This document shows positions 8,783 through 18,020 of a stretch of 64,000 nt of DNA, piece by piece. The stretch is from assembly GCF_045062605.1 (NCBI RefSeq), contig NZ_JBJGDW010000004.1, positions 34,858 through 98,857 of the forward strand, in the 5' to 3' direction. Position numbers and translations under genes: made by a program. Under the pieces are notes generated by a model. That model saw nothing but the letters and a program-made list of their open reading frames with translations, had not been told where the DNA came from and did no database searches. Within the stretch, counting starts at the first letter, position 1, and every line of letters starts with the position of its first letter. This stretch comes from Deinococcus sp045062605 (GTDB lineage Bacteria > Deinococcota > Deinococci > Deinococcales > Deinococcaceae).

Positions 8783-9895
8783 TCAGTACCGGCTGAAGTA
8801 GTCCTGGATCTTGTTTAGATCAGACGTTTTGGTCAGTGCCAGCATCAGCAGGATTCGGGCCTTCTGCGGATTCAGCGAATCGGTGGAGACATACCCGTTC
8901 TTGAAATCGTCTGGAGAGGGAGTCACCGTCCCGCCGCCCGTGCGGGTGGAACGCGCGATGACCACGCCCTTGGCGACGGCGCTGGCGATGCTGGGCTTGG
9001 AAGCGGTGGTGATGGTGCCGTTCCCGGTGGCGGCCACGACGATGCCCTTGGCCCCCGCCGCCACGGCAGCGTCGTACATGGTGCCGCCGTTGCTCTGGTA
9101 GCCGTAGACGATTTCTACCGGGGGCAGGCTGATCAGGTTGGTCACGTCAAATTCCGAATCCTTGGTGTGAACGCGGCTGGACTGGTTGTAGAAGTACGCC
9201 TTGCCGCCCGCAAAGGCCCCCAGATACCCCTGCTCCGCCGATTTGAAGGTGTCCAGCGCGGTGGCGTTGGTCTTGGTCACGAACCTTGCCGCGCCGATGC
9301 GATCATTCAGGAGCATCATCACGCCTTTCCCCTTGGCGTTGGGATCGGCGGCGAGCTGCACGGCCTCATACAGGTTGAACGGGCCGTCGGCGCTGAGGGC
9401 GGACGACGGACGCATCGCCCCCACCACCACCACCGGCTTGTCGCTCTTGACCACCAGATTCAGGAAATAGGCGGTTTCTTCCAGGGTGTCGGTCCCGTGG
9501 GTCACGATCACACCGCTGACGTCGGGCGAGGCCAGCAGCACATTGATACGTTTGGCCAGCGTCAGCAAAATCTCCGGGGTCACGTCCTGACTGCCGGTGT
9601 TGGCGACCTGTTCACCCGTCACGTTCGCCACGTCGTTGACCGCTGGCACGGCGTTGATCAGGTTGTTGACCGTCTGGCTCAGCGAGTAATTCACCACCTG
9701 GGTATTGGACGCCGCCGAGGACGCGATGGTGCCGCCCGTCGCCAGGATCACCACATTGGGCAGGTTGGGCTTGGGCGCAGGTGCGGCAGCCGGGGCCGCT
9801 GGCGTCGCGGGCGCGGTCTGCGCCAGTGTGGTCAGCGGAGCGGTCAGAAGCAGCAGGGCGGCAGTGCAGAGCAGGGTGTGGCTGGAACGGGTCAT
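8783..9895 (-). CDS. ansB: Type II (periplasmic) L-asparaginase
   Basis: 370 residues with an N-terminal signal peptide (hydrophobic about 8-25, cleavage probably near ALA/Q) and an Ala/Pro-rich spacer to about residue 45. Catalytic motif 1 ATGGTIAS (Thr56 nucleophile) and motif 2 VTHGTDTLEET are intact, and the C terminus IQDYFSRY is typical. It hydrolyses asparagine to aspartate and ammonia outside the cytoplasmic membrane. It has a Shine-Dalgarno (AAGGAG) rather than a leaderless start. Gln-rich specificity cannot be judged. Confidence 0.93.
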   Translation of the reverse strand: MTRSSHTLLCTAALLLLTAPLTTLAQTAPATPAAPAAAPAPKPNLPNVVILATGGTIASSAASNTQVVNYSLSQTVNNLINAVPAVNDVANVTGEQVANTGSQDVTPEILLTLAKRINVLLASPDVSGVIVTHGTDTLEETAYFLNLVVKSDKPVVVVGAMRPSSALSADGPFNLYEAVQLAADPNAKGKGVMMLLNDRIGAARFVTKTNATALDTFKSAEQGYLGAFAGGKAYFYNQSSRVHTKDSEFDVTNLISLPPVEIVYGYQSNGGTMYDAAVAAGAKGIVVAATGNGTITTASKPSIASAVAKGVVIARSTRTGGGTVTPSPDDFKNGYVSTDSLNPQKARILLMLALTKTSDLNKIQDYFSRY

Positions 9896-10012
9896 GGCAC
9901 TCCTTGAAGTGGTGGCGCTGAGGTGGAACCGATGAGGGTGGGGCAGACGGAAAGAAACAGCGATACAGACTGCTGAGAATCTCCTGACTTAAAACCGAGA
10001 TAGTTCTTTTTT

Positions 10013-10046
10013 TGTATTTTGTAAAGATAAATCTTTACAAAATACA
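10013..10046. promoter_or_regulatory. 34-bp perfect palindrome, possible operator
   Basis: Arms TGTATTTTGTAAAGAT (10013-10028) and ATCTTTACAAAATACA (10031-10046) are exact reverse complements around AA. It lies 118 bases upstream of ansB and 160 bases upstream of the HspR-like gene, in an A/T-rich island unlike the surrounding DNA. No T-run follows on either strand, so an operator fits better than a terminator. The rest of the 9896-10207 interval holds only the promoter boxes. Confidence 0.55.
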
Positions 10047-10190
10047 GAACTGGGGAAATCATAGCCGACGAATCCGGGAGACTATGGACTCGAGGCCAGG
10101 AAACCTATACAGGCTGCGGAACGGCGCGGATGCCGGGGCAACGCCCTCGCGTTCCGCCTTGCGCTGCATTCTCATCAAGGTTGCTTCGGG

Positions 10191-10196
10191 TATACT
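10191..10196 (+). promoter_or_regulatory. -10 box TATACT before the HspR-like gene
   Basis: TATACT ends eleven bases before the ATG at 10208. No Shine-Dalgarno is present, so the mRNA is nearly leaderless. Confidence 0.55.
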
Positions 10197-10207
10197 CAGG
10201 CTAACTT

Positions 10208-10912
10208 ATGGCCTCAGACTCTAAACATCGCCCGGTGTACGTGATCTCGGTGGCGGCGGAACTGGTGGACATGCACCCGCAGACGCTGCGCCTGTATGAG
10301 CGCAAGGGCCTGATCCGCCCCGGACGCAGCACTGGCAAGACCCGTCTGTACTCCGAGCGCGACATCGAACATCTGCGCGAAATCCGGCGGCTGACCCAAG
10401 AACTGGGCGTCAATCTGGCGGGCGTCGAGGAAGTGATGCGCCTTCAGCACGAACTCGATGACCTTCAGGGCGAATTCGAGGCCGAGATCACGCGGATCGA
10501 GGACGAGTTGCGGGACCGCGCCCTCGCACTGCCCAGCAGCGAGGGGGGGCGCACCGATCCCAGAGACCGCCCGGTGTACGTCATCTCCATCGCCGCCGAA
10601 CTGGTGGACATGCACCCGCAGACGCTGCGCCTGTACGAGCGCAAGCAACTGATCAGCCCAGGCCGCAGCAGTGGCAAGACCCGCCTGTACAGTGAGCGCG
10701 ACATCGAACACCTGCGCGAAATCCGGCGGCTGACCCAGGAACTGGGCGTCAATCTGGCGGGCGTCGAGGAAATCATGCGCCTGCGCCACGAACTGGACGG
10801 CGCACGCTCGAATCTGGAGGGCAATGTGCGCCGCATTCAGGACGATCTGAGCGAACGCATGACCAGACTGCGGACCCTGCCTTCCCCGGAGGACGGAGAA
10901 AGGGAAGGCTGA
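10208..10912 (+). CDS. HspR-type MerR regulator with a duplicated DNA-binding unit
   Basis: 234 residues made of two near-identical HspR units, residues 8-84 and 121-197 (71 of 77 positions the same by eye), joined by a charged coiled-coil linker. Each unit has the HspR features: PVYVISVAAEL, the winged-helix LHPQTLR-like segment (MHPQTLRLYERK) and GVNLAGVEE. HspR represses chaperone genes (dnaK, clpB) at low temperature. A single chain could act as a covalent dimer. No full HspR operator (HAIR, CTTGAGT-N7-ACTCAAG) was seen in front of it. The linker and tail are Glu/Arg-rich. Confidence 0.85.
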   Translation: MASDSKHRPVYVISVAAELVDMHPQTLRLYERKGLIRPGRSTGKTRLYSERDIEHLREIRRLTQELGVNLAGVEEVMRLQHELDDLQGEFEAEITRIEDELRDRALALPSSEGGRTDPRDRPVYVISIAAELVDMHPQTLRLYERKQLISPGRSSGKTRLYSERDIEHLREIRRLTQELGVNLAGVEEIMRLRHELDGARSNLEGNVRRIQDDLSERMTRLRTLPSPEDGEREG

Positions 10913-11228
10913 TTGGATGGGATGGGGACCGTCTCTGTCCTGCGAGCAGGTGTGGGCGGCGTGCAGGGTGGCGGCAATTGAATGGGGAGCCGGGTCTGGA
11001 CGTTAGAAACGTTACACTTCTGAATGTGTTCAGCGGACCTTCTCACCGACAGATGTCTCCCGATGGCAACGCGCCAGGCTGGGGTACGGCGCTGTCTCTG
11101 GCCTGCGATTTCATGTGGATACCCGCCGCAGGGGTGTGCTGGTGGCCGCCCTCTGGCCTGTCTGGAGCCGTTTTCCCTGCGACAGCCGCCCGTCTGACCA
11201 CCCTGCAAGCCTGCTCTGAGGCTATGCC
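10913..11228 (+). other. 316-bp intergenic region with a possible promoter
   Basis: No gene with convincing coding character. ACGTTAGAAACGTTA (about 11000-11014, a direct repeat of ACGTTA) runs into a good -10 box TACACT (11013-11018). This could start a ~200-base leader for the metallophosphatase gene. Confidence 0.35.
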
Positions 11229-12068
11229 TTGAGGGAACTGTGGGTCGTCGGGGACGTTCACGGCGCGTACGGCAAACTGCGGGCCATGCTGCTGCGCGCG
11301 GGGTTGATCGACTTCGATGGTGGCTGGACGGCTGGGGACGCGCATCTGGTCTTTCTGGGCGACTATGTGGACCGGGGGCCAAAGGGTATTGAGGTCATCC
11401 GCCTGATCCGCAGCCTGGAAGTGCAGGCCGCCGAGTTCGGGGGCGCGGTGACGGCGCTGCTGGGCAACCACGAGGTCATGTTCATGGCGGCGCTGCTGTT
11501 CCGCCACAGTGACCCCAAAGACGCGCTGGGCTTCCATGAGTACTGGCAGAACAACGGCGGTCAGGAGCGGGACCTGACCCTGCTGGACCCCGGCGATCTG
11601 GCGTGGCTCAAGGCCCGGCCTGCGGTGGTCCGGACCGATTCCTGGCTGCTGGTCCACGCCGATAGCCCGATGTACCTGCGCTTGGGCGAGAGCGTCGGGG
11701 CCGTCAACGATCATGTCCACGCGTTGCTTCTGGGGCGCGACGCCGATGCCTGGGGCGCGTTTCTGAATGCCTTTGCAGACCGTTTCGCCTTTGCACTGGG
11801 CGGGGGCGAGAAGGCGGCCCGCCGGATGCTGAAGACTTTTGGGGGGGAGCATCTGGCGCATGGTCACACCCCCGTTTACGTGCTGATCGACGAATATCTG
11901 CATGGCCCGACGCTGGGAGCAGGTGCACCCATTCCCTACGCGGAAAGGCTGTGTGTGGCGATGGACAGCGGCATGGCCTACCGCGACGATGCCGGATTCA
12001 TCGCCCGGCTGGACGATGGCGGAATTGCCGAGGTGATCTCCAATCCGGGTGGCAATCAGCCGTACTGA
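11229..12068 (+). CDS. Metallophosphoesterase (PPP/Ap4A-hydrolase-like)
   Basis: 279 residues. The full two-metal set is present: GDVHG (about 8-12), GDYVDRGP (about 42-49), GNHE, HAD and GHTP. This matches cytoplasmic Ser/Thr protein phosphatases or diadenosine tetraphosphate hydrolases; sequence alone does not separate them. The start is a TTG at 11229, directly before the first beta strand. The upstream ATG at 11224 is out of frame. A GAGG eight bases before the TTG could serve as ribosome binding site. Confidence 0.85.
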   Translation: MRELWVVGDVHGAYGKLRAMLLRAGLIDFDGGWTAGDAHLVFLGDYVDRGPKGIEVIRLIRSLEVQAAEFGGAVTALLGNHEVMFMAALLFRHSDPKDALGFHEYWQNNGGQERDLTLLDPGDLAWLKARPAVVRTDSWLLVHADSPMYLRLGESVGAVNDHVHALLLGRDADAWGAFLNAFADRFAFALGGGEKAARRMLKTFGGEHLAHGHTPVYVLIDEYLHGPTLGAGAPIPYAERLCVAMDSGMAYRDDAGFIARLDDGGIAEVISNPGGNQPY

Positions 12069-12220
12069 GGTGGACTTCGCCCAGGACATAGCATCTATGT
12101 CTGGTGGTCCGCGTCATCGCGGCACAGAAAGATGCCCAGCAGGTACTGTTGGCCGTTCTCCCGGTTCAGGTGTGGGGTGCGCGCTGGGGCTGAGTTGCCT
12201 CCTGCGGCGTGGCATGGATC

Positions 12221-12486
12221 ATACGGATTCCGTCTGTGTCATTAGCAAACTGGGAAAACGCCAGTTTGCCCACTCCACGCCCAGAGGGATGTTCTTCGCC
12301 TTCTCGCCATGAATAAACTGTGGTCGTGAACAGACGCCCAGGACTGATACAGCTCGAAGAGAGGACGCTCCTTCTCTGCTGGCGCAGCTCTGCGAGTCCG
12401 TCATTATGGACAGACGCCTTTGAGGACGCTATTCCTCCCGCTCGGATGTCCATCGTTTTTGTAAACGATTCAATCGGAGTCCGTAT
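12221..12486. repeat. ATACGG-family repeat, long copy (266 bp)
   Basis: Ends ATACGGATTCCG and CGGAGTCCGTAT; the core is reversed relative to the copies at 36421 and 37551. It carries perfect hairpins GCAAACTGG/CCAGTTTGC and ATCGTTT/AAACGAT (read on minus). A ~130-bp extra block (about 12308-12440) splits the core; within it ACAGACGCC and GAGGACGCT each occur twice. The right end overlaps the ATG of the broken secreted-protein gene. Confidence 0.7.
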
Positions 12487-12529
12487 GAAACGTCTGCTGC
12501 TGGTTGTCCTGAGCTTGGGTTCCGCTCTA

Positions 12530-12559
12530 GTGCCTAGCTAAGCAAGTTTCATGGCTTTG
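12530..12559 (+). repeat. Left terminal inverted repeat of the IS630 element
   Basis: Reads GTGCCTAGCTAAGCAAGTTT then CATGGCTTTG; it matches the right end at 29 of 30 positions. Confidence 0.88.
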
Positions 12560-12573
12560 AGGCAAGCTGAGGA

Positions 12574-13394
12574 ATGGGACAGCAGCTTCGCGTGGATCTG
12601 GAACCCGATGAGCGGGCCAAACTTTTGCACCTGGTGAACCGGGGAACGTGTGCAGCTCGTACGTTGACGCGAGCCCGCATTCTTCTGATGGCGGATCGCA
12701 GCCCAGGTGAGCGTCAGACCTACCAGGTCATCGGTAAGGTGCTGCACTGCCACGCTGAGCGAATCAGCCGAATCTGTCGGCGTTACGTGCTGGAGGGCTT
12801 GGAGGCCGCTCTTCAGGAGCGGCCCCGCAGCGGTGCCCCACCGAAGATCACTGGAGACATTGAAGCCAGGCTCGTGATGCTGGCCTGTCGTGATCCTCCT
12901 GACGGGCGAACGCGCTGGACGCTCCGACTGCTGGCAGAGCAGATGATTTTTCTCGGCCACGTGGACAACATCAGCAACGTGACCGTCTACCAGCGGTTCA
13001 AAAAAACGAGATCAAACCCTGGCAGGTAAAATCCTGGTGCATGGCAGAAAAGGTGGTGCTGGTGACCGACAACTTGAAGACCCACGGGCTGCACGCCCTA
13101 TACGAAGCTTTTGAACCCGAGCAGGCGGGCCGACTGGCCCGCAGATTGGAGTGGCACTTCACGCCTGAACATGCGAGTTGGCTCAATGTGGCTGAGAGCG
13201 AGCTTTCCGCACTCTCGTTGCAGGCCGTCGGGCGTCGGGTGGGGAACTGCGAGGAACTGGTCACGAAAATCAACTTCTGGGAGCAGGAGCGGAACCAGCG
13301 CCAGGTGCGGATTGACTGGCAATTTCGCACAGAGGATGCTCGTATAAAACTCAGACGGCTTTACCACCGTTACAAAGCCATAAAACTTGCTTAG
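12574..13394 (+). pseudogene. IS630 transposase, frame-split and lacking the first catalytic Asp
   Basis: ORF A (12574-13029, 151 aa) is the N-terminal helix-turn-helix region. ORF B (13041-13394) is the end of the DDE domain: LVTDNLKTH with the second Asp and SWLNVAESE with the Glu. A run of seven A at about 13000 sits at the shift point; a -1 slip there would join ORF A to ORF B as QRFKKNEIKPWQVKSWC-MAEKVVLVTDN. Relatives have about 100 residues with the first catalytic Asp between KSWC and the VLVTDN strand. That block is missing here, so the protein cannot be an active transposase. Confidence 0.85.
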
Positions 13395-13402
13395 CTAGGC
13401 AC
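13373..13402 (-). repeat. Right terminal inverted repeat of the IS630 element
   Basis: Reverse complement of the left end with one C/T difference; followed by the TA target copy at 13403-13404. Confidence 0.88.
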
Positions 13403-13819
13403 TAGCTGGAGGGAACGAATCCGGCCCGATCATCCAGGCATTGACCCTTAATTCTGGCGGCCAGGCCACCCACGCCGGACTGCTGCGGTCTGATGGAAAG
13501 AGGGCGGCCCCACTGGTGCTGCTGTACAGGGCAACGGCCCCCAGGACCTGAAAGGCCGCTTGCAGACTGACGGCGGCAGGATCCAGGGATCGCTGAAAAC
13601 GCCCGCGCAGACGCTGGATGCGGCCAGAAAGCAGGCCGGCATCGACACGAGACAGGTGGCTGGAGCAAGGGCCGCGTGGTGGCGGTGTCGCTGGCGCAGG
13701 CGGCGGGCGCGCAGGGATTGACCGTGCAGGGGCCGTTGGTCAATTTCCTTGCCCCCGATAGCGGCACACAAACAGGCTTGACAAATGCCCTGCGAAGCCC
13801 CACACTAACTGCATCTCAA

Positions 13820-13833
13820 TGTAATCGTTTGCA
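13820..13833. promoter_or_regulatory. LacI-type operator 1
   Basis: TGTAATCGTTTGCA fits the LacI-family pattern with a central CG (TG-N-AA-N-CG-N-TT-N-CA type, with minor deviations). It lies 68 bases upstream of a second copy. Confidence 0.65.
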
Positions 13834-13887
13834 TCCACCTCCCGCCGTTGGGAGTCAATGATTTCTCCATACGCTCACACTCAAAGG

Positions 13888-13901
13888 TGTAATCGTTTGC
13901 T
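13888..13901. promoter_or_regulatory. LacI-type operator 2, touching the start codon
   Basis: TGTAATCGTTTGCT repeats operator 1 at 13 of 14 positions and ends one base before the ATG at 13902. This suggests the regulator represses its own gene and perhaps the transporter genes behind it. Confidence 0.65.
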
Positions 13902-14906
13902 ATGTCAAACATCCAGGATGTCGCTGCCCTTGCTCAGGTTTCCACGGCCACCGCCTCGCGCGCGCTGAGCCGCCCGGAGATGGTGGCCGACGGCACACGC
14001 AAGCGGGTCATGAAGGCCGCGCAGCAACTGGGGTATCAGCCCAATATGCTGGCCCGCAGCCTGCGCCAGCGCGAGAGCCGCACGGTTGGACTGATTGTTG
14101 CTGACATCCTGAACCCTTTCCACGCCCTGCTGGCCAAGGGCGTGCAGGACACCGCCGAACAGCACGGCTACGTGACGTTCCTGTTCAACAGTGACGAGCA
14201 GCCGGAAAAGGAGGCGCGGGCCATCGATACCCTGCGCGGGCACCTGCCACAGGGCCTGATCGTGGTTCCTACCAGCGGCACGCGGGAACACCTGAAAACC
14301 CTGCCGAACTTGCCTGTGGTGGAACTGGACCGCGTGAGCGGCAATCCGCAGGCCAGCACCGTGACCGTGGACAATGTCGGCGGCGCGCGGGCGGCCACGG
14401 ACCACCTGATCGGGCTGGGCCACCGCCGGATCGGCCTGATCGTGGGCCAGCAGGACATCAGCACCGCCGTGGAGCGTCAGGCGGGCTATCACGCCGCCCT
14501 GAAAGCGGCGGGCCTGTCGCCCTGCCCCGAACTGATGCGCTCCGGGCAGCACCGCGAGGACGACGGCTCCCGCGCCGCCACGGAACTGCTGTCCATGCCA
14601 GCGGGGAAGCGGCCCACCGCCCTGTTTGTGGGCAACAATGAGATGACTGTGGGCGCGGTCCTGGCCGCCCGCGAACTGGGCCTGCGGATTCCAGAAGACC
14701 TGTCCATCGTGGGCTTCGACGATTCGCGCTGGGCGCAGACCATGTTGCCGCCGCTGACCGTGATCGCGCAGCCCGCCTACGAGCTGGGCGTCCACGCCTG
14801 CGAGCAGCTTTTTGGCCTGCTGCGCGGCGCAGGCCGTCCAGCCCACCTGCAACTGTCCACCGAATTGATCATCCGCCACTCCACCGGGCCACCGCACCGT
14901 TCCTGA
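13902..14906 (+). CDS. LacI-family sugar regulator
   Basis: 334 residues. The N-terminal helix-turn-helix (IQDVAALAQVSTATASRALS, residues 4-23) is canonical, followed by the hinge and a periplasmic-binding-protein-like effector domain. The C terminus SIVGFDDSRWAQTMLPPLT is typical of the family. It probably senses the sugar carried by the FrcBCA-type transporter encoded 72 bases downstream on the same strand. Two near-identical operator sites sit in front of it, one against the start codon, so autorepression is likely. Confidence 0.9.
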   Translation: MSNIQDVAALAQVSTATASRALSRPEMVADGTRKRVMKAAQQLGYQPNMLARSLRQRESRTVGLIVADILNPFHALLAKGVQDTAEQHGYVTFLFNSDEQPEKEARAIDTLRGHLPQGLIVVPTSGTREHLKTLPNLPVVELDRVSGNPQASTVTVDNVGGARAATDHLIGLGHRRIGLIVGQQDISTAVERQAGYHAALKAAGLSPCPELMRSGQHREDDGSRAATELLSMPAGKRPTALFVGNNEMTVGAVLAARELGLRIPEDLSIVGFDDSRWAQTMLPPLTVIAQPAYELGVHACEQLFGLLRGAGRPAHLQLSTELIIRHSTGPPHRS

Positions 14907-14978
14907 CGCGGCCCGATTCGCAACGCTTCACGTCCGCCCTCCGGTTCCTTCGCCCCCATTCAACAAAGGAGATCCACC

Positions 14979-15983
14979 ATGCGTCACACGAAACTCGTTT
15001 TTGCCGCCGTTGCCACCGCTGCCGCCGTTACCGTCACCGCCGCACTGGCCCAGAGCGCCCAGCCGGTCATCGGATTGATCACCAAGACCGACACCAACCC
15101 CTTTTTCGTCAAGATGAAAGAGGGGGCGGGCGCTGAGGCCAAGAAGCTGGGGGCCAAGCTGCTGACCGGTGCGGGCAAGGCCGACGGCGACAACGCCGGA
15201 CAGGTCACGGCGATTGAAAATATGGTGGCTGCCGGGGCCAAGACCATTCTGATCACGCCCAGCGATTCCAAGGCGATTGTGCCCGCGATTGCCAAGGCCC
15301 GCGCCGCTGGCGTGATGGTTATTGCGCTGGACAGCCCCACCGAACCGGCCAGCGCCGTGGACGCCCTGTTTGCCACCAACAACTACAACGCGGGCCTGCT
15401 GATCGGCGAGTGGGCGAAGAAGACCATGGGCAGCAAGAAGGCCGTGATCGCCACGCTCGACCTGTTCCCCGGCCAGCCGGTGGGCATCGCCCGGCACAAC
15501 GGCTTTCTGGAAGGCTTCGGCATGAAGGGCGTGACCAGCAAGACCACCGCGCAGATCAACGCGGGCGTGGCCTGCGCGCAGGACTCCTTCGGCGATCAGG
15601 CCAAGGGCCAGACCGCGATGGAAAACTGCCTCCAGAAGAATCCCGACATCAATCTGGTCTACACCATCAACGAACCCGCCGCCGCCGGGGCGTATCAGGC
15701 CCTCAAGGCCATCGGCAAGGAAAAGGACGTGCTGATCGTGTCGGTGGACGGCGGCTGCGCGGGCATTCGCAACGTGGAGGCGGGCGTTATTGGCGCAACC
15801 AGCCAGCAGTACCCCCTCAAGATGGCTTCGATGGGGGTCACGGCAGGCGTCAACTATGCCAAGACCGGCAAGAAGGTCAGCGGCTACACCGATACCGGCG
15901 TGACCCTGATCACCAATAAGGCCGTCAGCGGTGTCAAGAGCCAGAATGGCAAGTTCGGTCTGGCGAACTGCTGGGGCAAGTAA
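14979..15983 (+). CDS. Sugar ABC transporter substrate-binding protein (FrcB-like)
   Basis: 334 residues with a signal peptide (cleavage probably after ALA, about residue 24). The mature protein is a type I periplasmic binding protein, starting QPVIGLITKTDTNPFFVKM and with the IENMVAAGAKTILITPSDS hinge segment. It resembles FrcB, the fructose-binding protein of rhizobia, more than RbsB, so fructose is the best guess; ribose or mannose remain possible. AAGGAG nine bases before the ATG is a strong ribosome binding site. It heads a three-gene transporter operon. Confidence 0.87.
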   Translation: MRHTKLVFAAVATAAAVTVTAALAQSAQPVIGLITKTDTNPFFVKMKEGAGAEAKKLGAKLLTGAGKADGDNAGQVTAIENMVAAGAKTILITPSDSKAIVPAIAKARAAGVMVIALDSPTEPASAVDALFATNNYNAGLLIGEWAKKTMGSKKAVIATLDLFPGQPVGIARHNGFLEGFGMKGVTSKTTAQINAGVACAQDSFGDQAKGQTAMENCLQKNPDINLVYTINEPAAAGAYQALKAIGKEKDVLIVSVDGGCAGIRNVEAGVIGATSQQYPLKMASMGVTAGVNYAKTGKKVSGYTDTGVTLITNKAVSGVKSQNGKFGLANCWGK

Positions 15984-16099
15984 GTTCTCACCACCTCCTG
16001 ATCTCAAGCTCCGCTGATCTTCCCTGAGTCACGGCACGCGGCCCTCCATGCCGCCGTGCGCCGTGGCCCTGTTCCTTGCCCACACAGGAGAACACCACC

Positions 16100-17080
16100 G
16101 TGACCGCACCCTCCGTTTCCGAAAAAGGCCGCCGGGGCTTTGTTCTCCCCAGCCTCAGCACATTGGGGCCACTGATCGCGCTGCTGCTGGCGTGCATCTT
16201 TTTCGCCACCCAATCTGACCGCTTCCTCACGTCCCAGACGTTGTCGCTCGTGCTAAGCCAGATCTCGTTCGTGGCTGTCATCGCCATCGGACAAACCCTG
16301 ATCATTCTGACCGCCGGGATTGACCTGTCGTGCGGGTTCATCATGGCGCTGGGCAGCATCATTATGACCAAGTTTGCCGTGGATTACGGCGTGCCGCCTT
16401 TGCTGGCTATCCTGTGCGGACTGGCTGTGACCACCGCGATTGGGGCGCTCAACGGTCTGCTGATCACGCGGCTGCGGCTGCCGCCGTTCATTGCCACACT
16501 GGGGATGCTGGGGATCGTGCAGGCCGCCACACTGATCTATTCCAACTCGCAGACGGTCAGCGGATTGCCCAATGCCCTGAACTTTCTGGGCAGTACCTTC
16601 AAAATTGGGGGAACGGCTTTTACCTTCGGCGCAGTGCTGATGCTCGTTTTGTTCGGCGTCGCGTGGTTCTTCCTGACCCAGACCTCGCCGGGCCGTCACC
16701 TGTACGCGCTGGGCAATAATCCCGAAGCTGCCCGTCTGAGCGGGATTGCCACCACGAGGTTGCTGATCAGCGTGTACGCCACCGCTGGACTGCTGTACGG
16801 CGTCGCCGCGCTGATCCTGATCGGACGCGTCGGTGCGGGCGATCCCAACGCCGGACAGACCGAGAACCTGGAAAGCATCACCGCCGTCGTGCTGGGCGGC
16901 ACCAGCTTGTTCGGCGGGCGCGGCAACGTGATGGGCACGCTGCTGGGCGCGATCATCGTGGGGGTATTCCGGGTGGGCCTCACGCTATCGGGTGTCAACA
17001 GCATCTATCAGGTGCTGATCACGGGCATCCTGATCATCCTGGCCGTCGCCACCGATCAGTTCTCAAGAAGGAAGGTCTGA
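16100..17080 (+). CDS. Sugar ABC transporter permease (FrcC-like)
   Basis: 326 residues. A BPD-transp-2/RbsC-type inner-membrane permease with about eight or more hydrophobic segments; the GQTLIILTAGIDLS and NLESITAVVLGGTSLFGGRG motifs are diagnostic. The start is taken as GTG at 16100, with AGGAGA nine bases upstream, rather than the upstream TTG. It follows the binding-protein gene after 116 bases, enough room for partial termination. It ends one base before the ATPase gene. Confidence 0.88.
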   Translation: MTAPSVSEKGRRGFVLPSLSTLGPLIALLLACIFFATQSDRFLTSQTLSLVLSQISFVAVIAIGQTLIILTAGIDLSCGFIMALGSIIMTKFAVDYGVPPLLAILCGLAVTTAIGALNGLLITRLRLPPFIATLGMLGIVQAATLIYSNSQTVSGLPNALNFLGSTFKIGGTAFTFGAVLMLVLFGVAWFFLTQTSPGRHLYALGNNPEAARLSGIATTRLLISVYATAGLLYGVAALILIGRVGAGDPNAGQTENLESITAVVLGGTSLFGGRGNVMGTLLGAIIVGVFRVGLTLSGVNSIYQVLITGILIILAVATDQFSRRKV

Positions 17081-17081
17081 A

Positions 17082-17912
<831 letters not shown>

Positions 17913-17932
17913 GCGATTTGTTTCGCACTCAG

Positions 17933-17962
17933 CCCGCGCCGCCTGGATTGGGGCGCGGGTTC
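17933..17962 (+). terminator. Weak hairpin after the sugar transporter operon
   Basis: CCCGCGCC (17933-17940) pairs with GGCGCGGG (17952-17959), followed only by TTC. Good stem, poor T-run. Confidence 0.45.
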
Positions 17963-18020
17963 AACTGTGACGCTAACGGGTCTGGCGACGGCCTGATCTG
18001 GGGCGAGTCGCCGGGCGTCC

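Larger units (their letters stand above)
12530..13402 (+). mobile_element. IS630-family element, internally deleted (873 bp)
   Basis: Terminal inverted repeats of 30 bp (12530-12559 and 13373-13402, one mismatch) begin GTGCCTAGCTAAGC. Both ends are flanked by TA, the target duplication of IS630/Tc1-type elements. Inside are the 5' and 3' parts of a transposase with the middle missing, so a full copy would be roughly 300 bp longer. The element splits a signal-peptide gene. Confidence 0.88.
12485..13861 (+). pseudogene. Secreted protein of unknown function, split by an IS element and frameshifted
   Basis: Fifteen codons before the insertion (MKRLLLVVLSLGSAL) form a signal peptide. Removing the IS and one TA copy continues in frame at 13405 as AGGNESGPIIQALTL, which gives a natural signal-peptidase site. 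The downstream frame then breaks twice: a one-base loss near 13530 (after LVLLY) and a second shift near 13665. The restored segments read QGNGPQDLKGRLQTDGGRIQG, then KGRVVAVSLAQAAGAQGL. The 3' limit is uncertain; the last frame stays open to 13861, but true coding probably ends near 13790. I do not recognise the family. Confidence 0.65.

Noticed and set aside
11024..11197. 57-codon Cys-rich ORF five bases after a TACACT box
   Set aside because: Third-position GC is much lower than in real genes here and there is no recognisable product; kept only as a possible promoter.
14928..16007. Long minus-strand frame opposite frcB
   Set aside because: His/Gly/Gln-rich shadow of a clear coding gene; no family features.
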